This document shows, piece after piece, positions 23,230 to 31,251 of a stretch of DNA of 38,598 bases. The stretch is from Paraburkholderia bannensis (GTDB lineage Bacteria; Pseudomonadota; Gammaproteobacteria; Burkholderiales; Burkholderiaceae). A program made the position numbers and the translations under genes. The stretch's first letter is position 1, and each line of letters starts with the position of its first letter. Location: the NCBI RefSeq assembly GCF_014200455.1, contig NZ_JACHBW010000035.1:1-38598 (forward strand). The letters run 5' to 3'. Below the pieces are notes generated by a model. That model was not told where the DNA came from, made no database searches, and saw only the letters and a program-made list of their open reading frames with translations.

Positions 23230-24651
23230 TCAGATGGCCCAGCCGCCCAGGTAGAACGCCGCGAGCACCACGGCGATGATGACCGTGCCGATGTTGAGCT
23301 TCTTGAATTCGCCGCTGACGATGCGCCCGATCACGAGCGTCGAGAAACCCAGCATGATGCCCGTGACGATATTGGCCGTCAGCACGATGAACACGGCGCA
23401 GACGAGGCCGGCCATCGAATCGACCATATCGGCCATATCCAGACGCGCGACGCTCGACAGCATCATCAGGCCCACGTACATCAGTGCCGGCGCGGTGGCG
23501 TACGACGGCACCAGGCCGGTGAGCGGCGCGAAGAACATCACCGCGAGGAACAGCAGACCCACCAGCGCGGCGGCAAGACCCGTCTTCGCGCCCGCTGCCA
23601 CGCCCACGGCCGACTCGATATACGCCGCTGCCGGTGCGCCGCCAAAGAAACCCGAGAAGATCGAGCTGAGCGAATCCGCCGTCAGCGCGCGGCCGCCGTT
23701 GATGATGCGGCCTTTATCGTCGAGTTGGCCTGCCTGGCCCGCAACGGCGCGAATCGTGCCGGTGGCGTCGAACACGGCGGTCATGACGAGTGCGAGCACG
23801 CTCGGCAGCACGGCGAGCGAGAGCGCGCCCTTGATGTCCATCGCGCCGATCAGCGAGGCATGCCCCGGCGCCGACAGCGACGGCCACGCGAATACGCCGT
23901 GGAACTGCACGGCCGGATCGAGCGCGAGACCGAGCGCCGAAATCGCCACGATCACGATCAGGATCGAACCCGGCACGCGACGGCGCACGAGACCGAAAAT
24001 CGCCGCCAGCCCCACCACCGACATGATGACCGGCAGCGAGGTGATATGACCGAGCGACACCGGCAGGCCCGCGCCCGGATTCTTGACTACGAGGCCCACG
24101 TCGTTGGCCGCGATCAGCAGCAGAAACAGCCCGATGCCGATGCCCGTGCCATGCGCGATGCCGTGCGGCAGATTGCGCAGGATCCACGAGCGCACGCCGG
24201 TCACGGAAATCGCCGTGAATACGATGCCCATCAGGAACACCGCGCCCAGCGCGACTTCGGGCTTGAGGCCCTTGCCCAGCACGAGGCCGAAAGCCGTGAA
24301 GGCGGTCAGCGAAATCGCGCAGCCGATGGCGATCGGCAGGCGTGCCCACAGACCCATCAGCAGCGAGCCGAACGCGGTGGTCAGACACACGGCCACGAAT
24401 ACGGCGCTGGTGTCGAAGCCCGCCTTGCCGAGCATGCCGGGCACGACGAACACGGAATACACCATCGCCAGGAAGGTCGTGACGCCGGCAATGCATTCCT
24501 GGCGCACGGAACTGCCGCGCTGGAGGATGCCGAAATAACGGTCGAGGAAGCCGCTCGCTTCGGCGAGGGTTTCATCGACCTCGCTGTCCCGAAGGGCTGG
24601 ATCAGCCATGATTGCCGCGTCGGGCAATGGCTGTGCGTGGGGTTCCATCAT
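23230..24651 (-). CDS. NCS2-family (AzgA-like) purine permease
   Basis: 473 aa polytopic transporter with about 12 or more hydrophobic segments. Family landmarks are GFLDRYFGILQRGSSVRQE at about 34-52, the AGVTTFLAMVYSVFVVP segment, FDATGTIRAVAGQAG in the core, and SGFFGGAPAAAYIESAVGVAAGAKTG (AzgA-type). These point to proton-coupled uptake of adenine, guanine or hypoxanthine rather than xanthine or uracil. GGAGG 8 nt before ATG 24651 supports this start. The frame can be extended 20 codons to 24711, but that stretch contains the ribosome site and lies in a structured leader. It is monocistronic and converges on the TfoX-like gene. Confidence 0.9.
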   Translation of the reverse strand: MMEPHAQPLPDAAIMADPALRDSEVDETLAEASGFLDRYFGILQRGSSVRQECIAGVTTFLAMVYSVFVVPGMLGKAGFDTSAVFVAVCLTTAFGSLLMGLWARLPIAIGCAISLTAFTAFGLVLGKGLKPEVALGAVFLMGIVFTAISVTGVRSWILRNLPHGIAHGTGIGIGLFLLLIAANDVGLVVKNPGAGLPVSLGHITSLPVIMSVVGLAAIFGLVRRRVPGSILIVIVAISALGLALDPAVQFHGVFAWPSLSAPGHASLIGAMDIKGALSLAVLPSVLALVMTAVFDATGTIRAVAGQAGQLDDKGRIINGGRALTADSLSSIFSGFFGGAPAAAYIESAVGVAAGAKTGLAAALVGLLFLAVMFFAPLTGLVPSYATAPALMYVGLMMLSSVARLDMADMVDSMAGLVCAVFIVLTANIVTGIMLGFSTLVIGRIVSGEFKKLNIGTVIIAVVLAAFYLGGWAI

Positions 24652-25212
24652 GGTGAGTGCCTCCTTTATCAGCATGCTGAAACGGTCCCGCATCACCTTG
24701 GGGCCCGTCATCAGGTTCGTCTCTTAGGTTTGACTTGTGGGTGTCGACGCACAGCCAGATGCGCTCTTGGGGCGCATGTCTATTTTTTGACATCTTTTGA
24801 CAGGTTCGAAGGTTAGGCCAAGGCGTCATAAGCTCCCATCGCGGAAATCGCATTGAGGACATGCCGCGATGCGTATATCGCCGTATGCAAGGCGCAGCGG
24901 GCCGCCGGGCTTCGCGTATACCCCGTGGCGCGTGGGGCTCGCGGGGGACGACATCGGGCGCGCGGCTTGCGAGGGTCGCAACGACGGGTGCAACAAGTCA
25001 AGCTATCGCGGATCGGGAAATAATCCAGCCGCATTGAATCCAGCCGCATTACACGCTTTCAAAACCGGGATTATCAGGAAAGGCCCGGAAGGCATTTGTC
25101 AGCAGATTAACGACTGTTTAAGGCGAATTACCGACCCATGCGGGTTAAACTCTCACGACCCGGTTTTTCCCCGCCGCGCGCCACGCGCCGGCCGCTCCTG
25201 GAGTTTCTGTAG
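24652..25212. other. 561-bp divergent intergenic region (NCS2 permease / PRC-barrel lipoprotein)
   Basis: On the permease side (minus strand) the leader contains the hairpin ATGCGC-N7-GCGCAT (24759-24777). Closer to the gene a CGGGCCC/GGGACCG stem with one mismatch can form (about 24685-24709). An A/T-rich stretch with repeated TGTCAAAA elements (about 24780-24803) precedes it and could hold the promoter. On the lipoprotein side, a perfect 14-bp repeat (25022-25035, 25037-25050) is the main feature. No gene is seen. Confidence 0.55.
25022..25050. repeat. Tandem 14-bp duplication upstream of the PRC-barrel gene
   Basis: AATCCAGCCGCATT is repeated with a single G between copies (25022-25035 and 25037-25050), about 160 bp before the lipoprotein start. 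Confidence 0.85.
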
Positions 25213-26190
25213 ATGAGAGGCGGTTTCGCACGTCCTGCTGTATCCCTTACGTCGGTCCTGACCTTGCTCACGGTGCTGGCATTGTCGGGTTGTTCGCTGT
25301 TCCGCTCGCCTGCGCCTCCCGAGCCGGAACCGCCTGTCGCCGCAAGCGAGCCCGAGATGCCCGCGAGCGAGCCGGAAGAGGCTTCCGCGCCCGAGGCCGC
25401 CAGCGACACCGGCACCAGCACCAGACCCGCGCAGCACAAGCCGCGCCCCGCGCCGCGCAAGCCGCGTCGCGTGGCGCCGCCGCCGCCCACGCCCGCAAGC
25501 GCGCCGGTTGCACCGCCGCCCGCCCCGCTGGTGCAGACCCGCACGATCGAGCGTGGCAGCTTCCGCACCTTGCTCGACAGCGAAGTGCAAAAACCCGACG
25601 GCAAGGTGGTGGGCCGCGCCGTCGACATGGTCGCCGGTCCCGGCGGCAAGCCGCAGGAAGTGGTCGTGAATCTGCAAGGCTTCATGGGCGTGGGCGACCG
25701 CAAGGCGCATTTCCCCTGGAGCGCCGTGCGCATCAACGTGCAGCCAAAGACGCCCGCCATTACGCTCGCGCTCACCCCCGCGCAACTGCAGATCCCCGAC
25801 CGGCCCAAGGCCGGCGGCGGCCAGGCCGGGGCGCCCGAGGCCAGCCCCACTCGCCTGCCGATGCTCGACACCACGGTCGAGCGCCCGAACGGCGCAAAGG
25901 TGGGCCGCGTGGTGGACGTGCTGATCGACGGCAGCGCCGCGCCGCTCGCGGTGGTGCTCGACGTGAGCGATCTGCTGGAGAAACGGCGCACCATCGCCGC
26001 CGACTGGTCGGCGCTGCACTTCGTCACGAAGAACAACGCGCTCGAAGCGCAGCTCGAAATGAGCGACCAGCAGCTCGACGCCTCGCCGGCCTACCAGAAT
26101 GACCAGCCGGTGCGTGCCGTGAGCCCGAACCCCGCAGCCGCGGCGGCTAATCCGGCCGCGCCGGCAGCTTCCGCGCGCGGTGCCCAATGA
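25213..26190 (+). CDS. Lipoprotein with two PRC-barrel-like repeats
   Basis: 325 aa. The N-terminal lipoprotein signal has lipobox LSGC (Cys27). A long Pro/Glu/Ala linker (about 32-105) changes from acidic to basic. Two related domains follow: the first around SFRTLLDSEVQKPDGKVVGRAVDMVAG to HFPWSAVRI, the second around LPMLDTTVERPNGAKVGRVVDVLID to IAADWSALHFV. Both fit the PRC-barrel pattern (a V-x-x-xx-G-x-x-VG-x-V-x-D core). Residue 28 is Ser, so outer-membrane sorting is likely. The stop overlaps the start of the MFS gene by 4 bp (ATGA), so the two are translationally coupled. Possibly a scaffold or sensor linked to the transporter. Confidence 0.8.
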   Translation: MRGGFARPAVSLTSVLTLLTVLALSGCSLFRSPAPPEPEPPVAASEPEMPASEPEEASAPEAASDTGTSTRPAQHKPRPAPRKPRRVAPPPPTPASAPVAPPPAPLVQTRTIERGSFRTLLDSEVQKPDGKVVGRAVDMVAGPGGKPQEVVVNLQGFMGVGDRKAHFPWSAVRINVQPKTPAITLALTPAQLQIPDRPKAGGGQAGAPEASPTRLPMLDTTVERPNGAKVGRVVDVLIDGSAAPLAVVLDVSDLLEKRRTIAADWSALHFVTKNNALEAQLEMSDQQLDASPAYQNDQPVRAVSPNPAAAAANPAAPAASARGAQ

Positions 26191-27461
26191 CGACAGGCAC
26201 CACGACGCAACTCACACCCAGCCTGCGAAGCGTGCGCGCGCTCGACTGGCTGAACTTCTTCGTGGCGAACGTGCAGACCGGCTTCGGTCCGTTCATCGCC
26301 TCGTATCTGGCTTCGCACAAGTGGACCCAGGGCGAGATCGGCCTGGCGCTGTCGGTGGGCACGATCAGCGCGATGGTCAGCCAGGTGCCGGGCGGCGCGG
26401 CGGTCGACGCGCTCAAGAACAAGAAGGCCGCGGCCGCGTGGGCGATCATCGCGATCATTATTTCGGCGATGCTGTTGGCCGTCAGCCCGACGGTCGTGCC
26501 GGTGATGGCCGCCGAAGTGTTCCACGGCTTCGCCAGCTGCATGCTGGTGCCGGCCATGGCGGCGCTCGCGCTTGCGCTGGTGGGCCGCCAGAATCTGGGC
26601 GACCGGCTCGGCCGCAATGCGCGTTGGGCCTCGATCGGCAGCGCGGTCGCGGCGGGCCTGATGGGCTTGTGCGGCGAGTATGTCTCGCCGCGCGCGGTGT
26701 TCTGGCTGACGGCGGCGCTCGCGCTGCCCGCGCTGGTGGCGCTCGCGATGATCGAATACGACAAGCACGCGAATTCCCCCAAACCCGCGCACAAGCCCCT
26801 CAAGACGGCGAACACCCTGACAGCTCAAGCCGACGGCAGCCGCGAGACGATCTTCGATCTGCTGCGCGACCGCCGCATGCTGACCTTCGCGGGCTGCGTG
26901 ATCCTGTTCCACCTCTCGAATGCGGCGATGCTGAACCTCGCCGCCGGGGAAGTGACGGCGGGCATGGGCGATAACGTCCAGCTCGTGATTGCCGCCTGCA
27001 TCATCGTGCCGCAAGCCATCGTCGCGCTGATGTCGCCGTGGGTGGGCCGCACCGCCCAGGCCTGGGGTCGCCGCCCGGTGCTGATCCTGGGTTTCAGCGC
27101 CCTGCCGCTGCGCGCCCTGCTTTTCGCGGCGGTCGGCAATCCGTACTTTCTCGTGCCGGTGCAGATGCTGGACGGTCTTTCGGCCGCCGTGTTCGGCGTG
27201 ATGTTGCCGCTCATCGCCGCCGACGTGGCGGGCGGCAAGGGACGCTACAACCTGTGCATCGGGCTGTTCGGGCTGTCGGCGGGGATTGGCGCGACGCTGT
27301 CTACGGCACTCGCGGGCTTTATCGCCGATCACTTCGGCAATACCGTGAGCTTCCTTGGCCTCGCCTCGGCGGGTGCTGCGGCCGTGCTGATGGTATGGCT
27401 CGTGATGCCGGAAACGCGCGACGCGATCGAAGAGGAAACTGCCAGCGACAAGCTGGCCTGA
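26187..27461 (+). CDS. MFS transporter
   Basis: 424 aa with a 12-TM major facilitator pattern. The N-terminus reads SLRSVRALDWLNFFVANVQTG, the central cytosolic loop (about 190-225) is hydrophilic, and the second half contains AWGRRPVLILGFSALPLRALLF. The loop 2-3 signature is degenerate (VDALKNKKAAA). The tail is acidic (EEETASDKLA). The substrate is not evident; by general appearance it is of the sugar/drug exporter kind. It overlaps the PRC-barrel lipoprotein gene by 4 bp, so the pair is an operon and the lipoprotein may assist it. A candidate terminator follows at 27522-27575. Confidence 0.87.
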   Translation: MTTGTTTQLTPSLRSVRALDWLNFFVANVQTGFGPFIASYLASHKWTQGEIGLALSVGTISAMVSQVPGGAAVDALKNKKAAAAWAIIAIIISAMLLAVSPTVVPVMAAEVFHGFASCMLVPAMAALALALVGRQNLGDRLGRNARWASIGSAVAAGLMGLCGEYVSPRAVFWLTAALALPALVALAMIEYDKHANSPKPAHKPLKTANTLTAQADGSRETIFDLLRDRRMLTFAGCVILFHLSNAAMLNLAAGEVTAGMGDNVQLVIAACIIVPQAIVALMSPWVGRTAQAWGRRPVLILGFSALPLRALLFAAVGNPYFLVPVQMLDGLSAAVFGVMLPLIAADVAGGKGRYNLCIGLFGLSAGIGATLSTALAGFIADHFGNTVSFLGLASAGAAAVLMVWLVMPETRDAIEEETASDKLA

Positions 27462-27473
27462 CGCCCGGCCCGA

Positions 27474-27506
27474 TATCGACTCAGTATCGACTCAGTATCG
27501 ATTCAG
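27474..27506. repeat. Three tandem 11-bp repeats
   Basis: TATCGACTCAG at 27474-27484 and 27485-27495, then TATCGATTCAG at 27496-27506 (one mismatch), starting 12 bp after the MFS stop codon. Confidence 0.9.
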
Positions 27507-27521
27507 CGCCCGGGATCGGGA

Positions 27522-27575
27522 CGCCACTGCGGGGCGCCGCCGCCGTCGCCTGACCGGGCGCGGCAGTGGCGCCCC
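27522..27575 (+). terminator. Competing GC hairpins, candidate terminator of the MFS gene
   Basis: Stem A: CGCCACTGC (27522-27530) with GCAGTGGCG (27563-27571). Stem B: GGGGCGCC (27531-27538) with GGCGCCCC (27568-27575). The right arms share 27568-27571, so only one stem can form fully at a time. A GTTTTG follows at 27581-27586. Confidence 0.5.
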
Positions 27576-27648
27576 GCTCTGTTTTGCGCAAACAAAAATC
27601 GCCGGCTGTTTGAGCGTTGCTCCAATGTCGATTGCGACGCGATGACAT

Positions 27649-27689
<41 letters not shown>

Positions 27690-27990
27690 TCGCCCATCCG
27701 CGAGTCCGCGAATCCGCAGACAAAAAGAGAACAGAAGAAACAAAAAGCGAACGATGGATGTGCCGACGCGCGACCTCACATGAGGCCCGCCAGCGCAGGA
27801 GAACGCGCGAATACACATGTGCAGTCGCCCGCAGCGAAACCCGCGCCCGCCAGGCGTTCAACCCGCCCTGACGAACCACTGATTTCACTACAGGAGATGC
27901 TGGAAGGTACGGCTGTGCAACGAAAGCCCGCATGACGCGGACCGTGCGGTGGAGCCCATGCAGCCCCGCGCCGTTCTTCACATAGCGAAC

Positions 27991-28464
27991 TTAAGCCGCC
28001 AGCGCCTCATCGAGACGCGCAGCGACCACGCCGCTAGGGAATGCGTCGAGCTTGCTCGCGAGTATCATCGCGTCGGCATTGGCCGGACGATGACGGCGAT
28101 TCGGGCTCGGGCGGAATACCGCGTCGCCCCGGCGAATCTTCTCGCCAGTCAACGCGCACACTGCGCTGCGACGCGCCGTGCAAATCCGCCACAACTGGTC
28201 GGAGTAGCGACCATAGGTGGCGTCGCTCCAACAAACGGTGATGCTGTCCGGATCATGACGCCGGATCAAGGTGATGCCTTGCGCATCCCACGACCGCACG
28301 GTGGCGCGGCGCCGATTGGCCGCTTCCGATGCGCTGCGTGTGATGGGTACCGGTTTGCAGCTCCTGATGACTTCGGGCTCGCCGTCCGGGCCTGGCGGCT
28401 CCGAAGCTGCGGTCAGAAGATCAATAGTTTGTTGCCATGCGCTGCCGGTATCTAATTTCGTCAT
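27991..28464 (-). CDS. DUF3331 domain protein
   Basis: 157 aa. The central block NRRRATVRSWDAQGITLIRRHDPDSITVCWSD, read in pieces, followed by YGRYSDQLWR, CTARRSAVCALTGEKIRRGDAVFRP, matches the DUF3331 family known mainly from Burkholderia-type genomes. The CTARRS-x-CALTG region and an additional Cys in SCKPV suggest a possible metal site, but no function is known for the family. GAGG about 6-9 nt before the ATG supports the start. A TGCAC-CTC-GTGCA dyad (28467-28479) overlaps this ribosome site and could control its expression. The gene is isolated between two gene-poor regions. Confidence 0.82.
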   Translation of the reverse strand: MTKLDTGSAWQQTIDLLTAASEPPGPDGEPEVIRSCKPVPITRSASEAANRRRATVRSWDAQGITLIRRHDPDSITVCWSDATYGRYSDQLWRICTARRSAVCALTGEKIRRGDAVFRPSPNRRHRPANADAMILASKLDAFPSGVVAARLDEALAA

Positions 28465-28932
28465 AATGCACCTCGTGCACGTGGAAACGATTCAAATATG
28501 CCGGTCGAATAAGCACTCTGCCACGTCGGGATTATAGCGTGCGATTCTGGCACTCCACAGAAAAAACTGAATTTTCACACGATATATCTCAAAGCAGGAC
28601 AAAAGGCCAGACATGATGCTTTCAATCGAGATTGCAGGATAGCAATAGTGGTTTCTTTACATTCGCACTTTTTGCCGATTTTTTGATGTTTAACATTCCG
28701 TCCAGGAAAAAATAACCGGATAGCATGATCTTATGCAGACCTTCGGAAAGCATTAGCAAGACTATTGAGCGCCAGGAGCCGTTTGCACGCGAACCCGTCC
28801 ACGCCAGCCCCAACGCCCAGCCAGTGGGCGGCCAGCGGGCCTTTCCCAGGGGCTCCGACGCTCGCGGGGTTGCACCTTTGCGGCGCGTCGCATGTCGTCC
28901 GATCAATGAAACGCATTACCGGTTTTGTCGCG

Positions 28933-28960
28933 GACAGCCGGAAATTTCACTCCGGCTGTC
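28933..28960. repeat. Perfect 10-bp hairpin
   Basis: GACAGCCGGA (28933-28942) and TCCGGCTGTC (28951-28960) around an 8-nt loop AATTTCAC. No T-run follows on either strand, and no gene end is near it. Confidence 0.75.
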
Positions 28961-29202
28961 ACGTGAACACGGTGTGGGGATTTGTCGCATGAAGCGATGT
29001 GGGCGCCATCTGAGTCAATTGTGAGACACACCACTATTTCACGAATCGTTAATAAAAATTCAATTGCACTTTAGTCGTATTGTCATGCGCCAATGGATCG
29101 AATCACATGAACCGGCAGCGCGTCAATAGCCCTTGTTAGTTTTTTAATAGCGGCGCCGGGATTACCTGCATGGAAAACAAAATTTCAATTGGCGGCTAAA
29201 GA

Positions 29203-29261
29203 CTGCCTGAATGGCGGGTAATGTCATGCGTGTCATGCGTATGACATGAATGCTCAGGCAG
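29203..29261. repeat. Nested inverted and direct repeats downstream of argP
   Basis: Outer arms CTGCCTGA (29203-29210) and TCAGGCAG (29254-29261). Inside, TGTCATGCG is repeated in tandem (29223-29231, 29232-29240), and TGTCAT-GCGT-ATGACA (29232-29247) is a dyad. It lies 39 bp beyond the argP stop. Confidence 0.75.
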
Positions 29262-29299
29262 CGCACAAGGCGCTGCCGGCGTCTGCTGCGCGGATCGCT

Positions 29300-30211
29300 C
29301 TACGCGCCGCGCCCTTGATCGAGATAGTCGGCCGCGCGTTGGCGCAGCATCGCGCCGAAATCGTCGAGCCAGCCAATCGAGAGCCGCCAGCTCTGCCAGT
29401 AAAGCTCCACATCGAGCGCGCGTCCCGGTGTCAATTCAACGAGTTCGCCGCGCGCGAGATGCGGCGCAATCATGCGCTCCGGACACATGCCCCAGCCGAG
29501 TCCGCTCATGCAGCAGCGCAGAAAACCCGCGACGTGCGGAATCCAGTGCAGCGGCGCATCGACCTGCGCGCGCGTGATGCGGCGCACGAAGCGCTTTTGC
29601 AACTGATCCTTCGGGTTGAACTCCACGCAGGGCGCGCGGCGCAACGATTCGCGCCCGACGCCTTGCGCGAAATAGCGCGCGAAGAATTCGGGCGAACACA
29701 CCGCGAGATAGCGCATGCGGCCAAGACGCGTGGAGCGGCAGCCCTGCACCGGTTCGGCCTGGGTCGTCACCGCGCCCTGCACGCTGCCGTCGCGCATGCG
29801 CTGCGCCGTATGATCCTGATCGTCGATCACGAGATCGAGCAGGATGCCGCGTTCGACGCAAAACGGCGCGACGGCGTCGATAAACCAGGTGCCCACGCTG
29901 TCGTCGTTGACGGCCACGCGCAAGGTGGGCCGCGACGACACCTCAAGCCCGCCCGCCACCGTCGGCATGCCGCCGCCGAGTTCGGCTTCGAGCAGTTGCA
30001 CGCGTTCGGTATGACGGCACAGCAGCGCGCCCGCCGCCGTGGCGACGCAGGGCTGGCCGCGTTTGACGAGCACCGCGCCCACCCGCTCCTCCAGCAGCTT
30101 CACGCGCTGCGAGACCGCCGAAGGCGTGACATTGAGCGCACCCGCGGCGCGATCGAACGAACCGTGGCGCACCACGGCGGCAAGCGCATCGAGCAGCGCA
30201 TAGTCGAGCAT
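29300..30211 (-). CDS. argP: LysR-family regulator ArgP (IciA/LysG)
   Basis: 303 aa with the ArgP/LysG signature N-terminus MLDYALLDALAAVVRHGSFDRAAGALNVTPSAVSQRVKLLEERVG, read in pieces, with the HTH at about 15-45. Later RLGRMRYLAVCSPEFFARYF, NPKDQLQKRF and GWGMCPERMI are conserved across ArgP proteins. In the family ArgP senses lysine/arginine and activates the divergent exporter gene. The divergent lysE/argO-type gene 89 bp away fits this exactly. The start is the ATG at 30211. Confidence 0.93.
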   Translation of the reverse strand: MLDYALLDALAAVVRHGSFDRAAGALNVTPSAVSQRVKLLEERVGAVLVKRGQPCVATAAGALLCRHTERVQLLEAELGGGMPTVAGGLEVSSRPTLRVAVNDDSVGTWFIDAVAPFCVERGILLDLVIDDQDHTAQRMRDGSVQGAVTTQAEPVQGCRSTRLGRMRYLAVCSPEFFARYFAQGVGRESLRRAPCVEFNPKDQLQKRFVRRITRAQVDAPLHWIPHVAGFLRCCMSGLGWGMCPERMIAPHLARGELVELTPGRALDVELYWQSWRLSIGWLDDFGAMLRQRAADYLDQGRGA

Positions 30212-30219
30212 TAGCGTTC

Positions 30220-30259
30220 CTTATTCGGCCTTAATAAAATGAGCTTTGCTTAATCGGCC
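30220..30259. promoter_or_regulatory. Candidate ArgP site in the argP-lysE intergenic region
   Basis: Near-identical direct repeats CTTATTCGGCC (30220-30230) and CTTAATCGGCC (30249-30259), 29 bp apart, with TTAATAAAAT between them. TTATT-N7-AATAA forms a loose T-N11-A-like dyad. The position between the divergent genes suits an ArgP operator. Confidence 0.5.
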
Positions 30260-30300
30260 CACGGCGGCAGACTAGCGCCGTTCCCCTGCAATGTCCAATC

Positions 30301-30927
30301 ATGAACTGGCTCGCTTTTTCTCATGGCGCCGCACTGTGCGCCTCGCTTATCGTCACCATCGGCGCGCAGAACGCTTTCGTGCTGCGTCAGGGCATCCTAC
30401 GCTCGCATGTCGGCAAGATCGTGCTGCTGTGCGCGCTGTCCGATTTCATCCTGATCGGCGCGGGCGTGGGCGGCGCGTCCGCGCTCGTCGAACGCTATCC
30501 GACCTTCGTGCATCTTGTGCTCTATGCGGGCCTCGCGTGGCTTGTGTGGTTCGGCATCGGCGCACTGCGTCGCGCGGTCAAGCCCTCGCACGAAGTGATG
30601 GACGCGGCCGCAAGCGCGAAAGCGCAGAACGCGCCCGAGCAACGCGCCTGGCCAATCATGCTCATGACGCTGGCTTTTACGTGGCTCAATCCGCACGTCT
30701 ACCTCGACACGTTTTTGCTGATCGGCACGGCCGGCGCACGCGAACCGGAAGGTGCGCGCCTGGCGTTTGCGATCGGCGCGATGTGCGTGAGCGCAGTGTG
30801 GTTTATCGGCCTGGGTTATGGTGCACGCGCACTCGCTCCGCTCTTCAAGCGCGCCGCCGCGTGGCGCGTGCTCGACGGCGCGATCGGCTCGATGGTGCTG
30901 CTGATTGCGTTCACGCAGTTGCGTTGA
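30301..30927 (+). CDS. argO: LysE/ArgO-family amino acid exporter
   Basis: 208 aa with five or six hydrophobic segments. LysE-family landmarks are the N-terminal GAALCASLIVTIGAQNAFVLRQGI (about 8-31), LCALSDFILIGAGVGG, and FTWLNPHVYLDTFLLIG after the central polar loop (about 95-118). This protein type exports basic amino acids (arginine and/or lysine) and protects against their excess or toxic analogues such as canavanine. Divergent argP is the usual regulator, so the two form a self-contained efflux switch. The ribosome site is weak; the ATG matches the family start. Lysine versus arginine preference cannot be decided from sequence. Confidence 0.92.
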   Translation: MNWLAFSHGAALCASLIVTIGAQNAFVLRQGILRSHVGKIVLLCALSDFILIGAGVGGASALVERYPTFVHLVLYAGLAWLVWFGIGALRRAVKPSHEVMDAAASAKAQNAPEQRAWPIMLMTLAFTWLNPHVYLDTFLLIGTAGAREPEGARLAFAIGAMCVSAVWFIGLGYGARALAPLFKRAAAWRVLDGAIGSMVLLIAFTQLR

Positions 30928-31251
30928 AGGTTGCGTTGATCGTTGCGCTTCGAGATTGGCCAGGGCGTTCGCCGTGGGCGTGAACAGCAGATCGCTGACC
31001 ACCTCCACCACCCGCCGGTTGGTCTCCTCGGGCCAGGGCTGGCAGGCTCGCGAGCCCCTCCGGGCACGTTGTCCGTCGTATGCGACGTGAATCAACGCAG
31101 CCCCGCGCCTGCGCATTTGCCGTGCGCCTGTCTTCCAGCCTCGTAAAATAGGCCGCGATGATCATGCGGTTCCCTCAACCACGGCCCAGCGACGCTCAAG
31201 CAACACCCGCTCAACACACGGCTGTCGATTGCGCCATTGCAGACCTTGCCC
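30928..31251. other. 324-bp gap between lysE and the zinc-ribbon protein gene
   Basis: It contains the minus-strand epimerase relic (30943-31056) and then a non-coding leader with a -10-like TAAAAT (31144-31149) about 100 bp before the next gene. Nothing else recognisable. Confidence 0.6.
30943..31056 (-). pseudogene. Relic of a UDP-N-acetylglucosamine 2-epimerase (WecB-like)
   Basis: On the minus strand one frame reads PWPEETNRRVVEVVSDLLFTPTANALANLEA. This matches the conserved region of non-hydrolysing UDP-GlcNAc 2-epimerases (family pattern P-W-P-E-E-x-NR near -D-LLF-PT-x-A--NL). Just upstream another frame gives PEGLASLP, resembling the EAGLR element that normally precedes it, which implies a frameshift. 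Nothing of the rest of a roughly 370-residue enzyme remains. It lies in the 324-bp gap between lysE and the zinc-ribbon gene and is best read as a decayed fragment. Confidence 0.55.

Larger units (their letters stand above)
28465..29299. other. 835-bp gene-poor region between the DUF3331 gene and argP
   Basis: AT-rich segments (about 28500-28740 and 29020-29200) flank a GC-rich island (about 28770-28900). No frame has coding character or recognisable motifs. It contains a perfect 10-bp hairpin (28933-28960) and a nested inverted-repeat cluster beside the argP 3' end (29203-29261). It could hold a regulatory RNA, but I cannot identify one. Confidence 0.55.

Noticed and set aside
24652..24803. 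Classical purine (guanine/adenine) riboswitch
   Set aside because: The conserved aptamer core with its two kissing-loop stems is not recognisable in the leader; only generic hairpins are seen.
22828..24816. A 662-codon plus-strand frame opposite the purine permease
   Set aside because: It is an antisense shadow. The minus strand has clear transmembrane NCS2 signatures.
28725..29024. Short open frames on both strands in the GC island of the 28465-29299 gap
   Set aside because: The overlapping frames on both strands are arginine/proline-rich, have no ribosome sites and no recognisable motifs.
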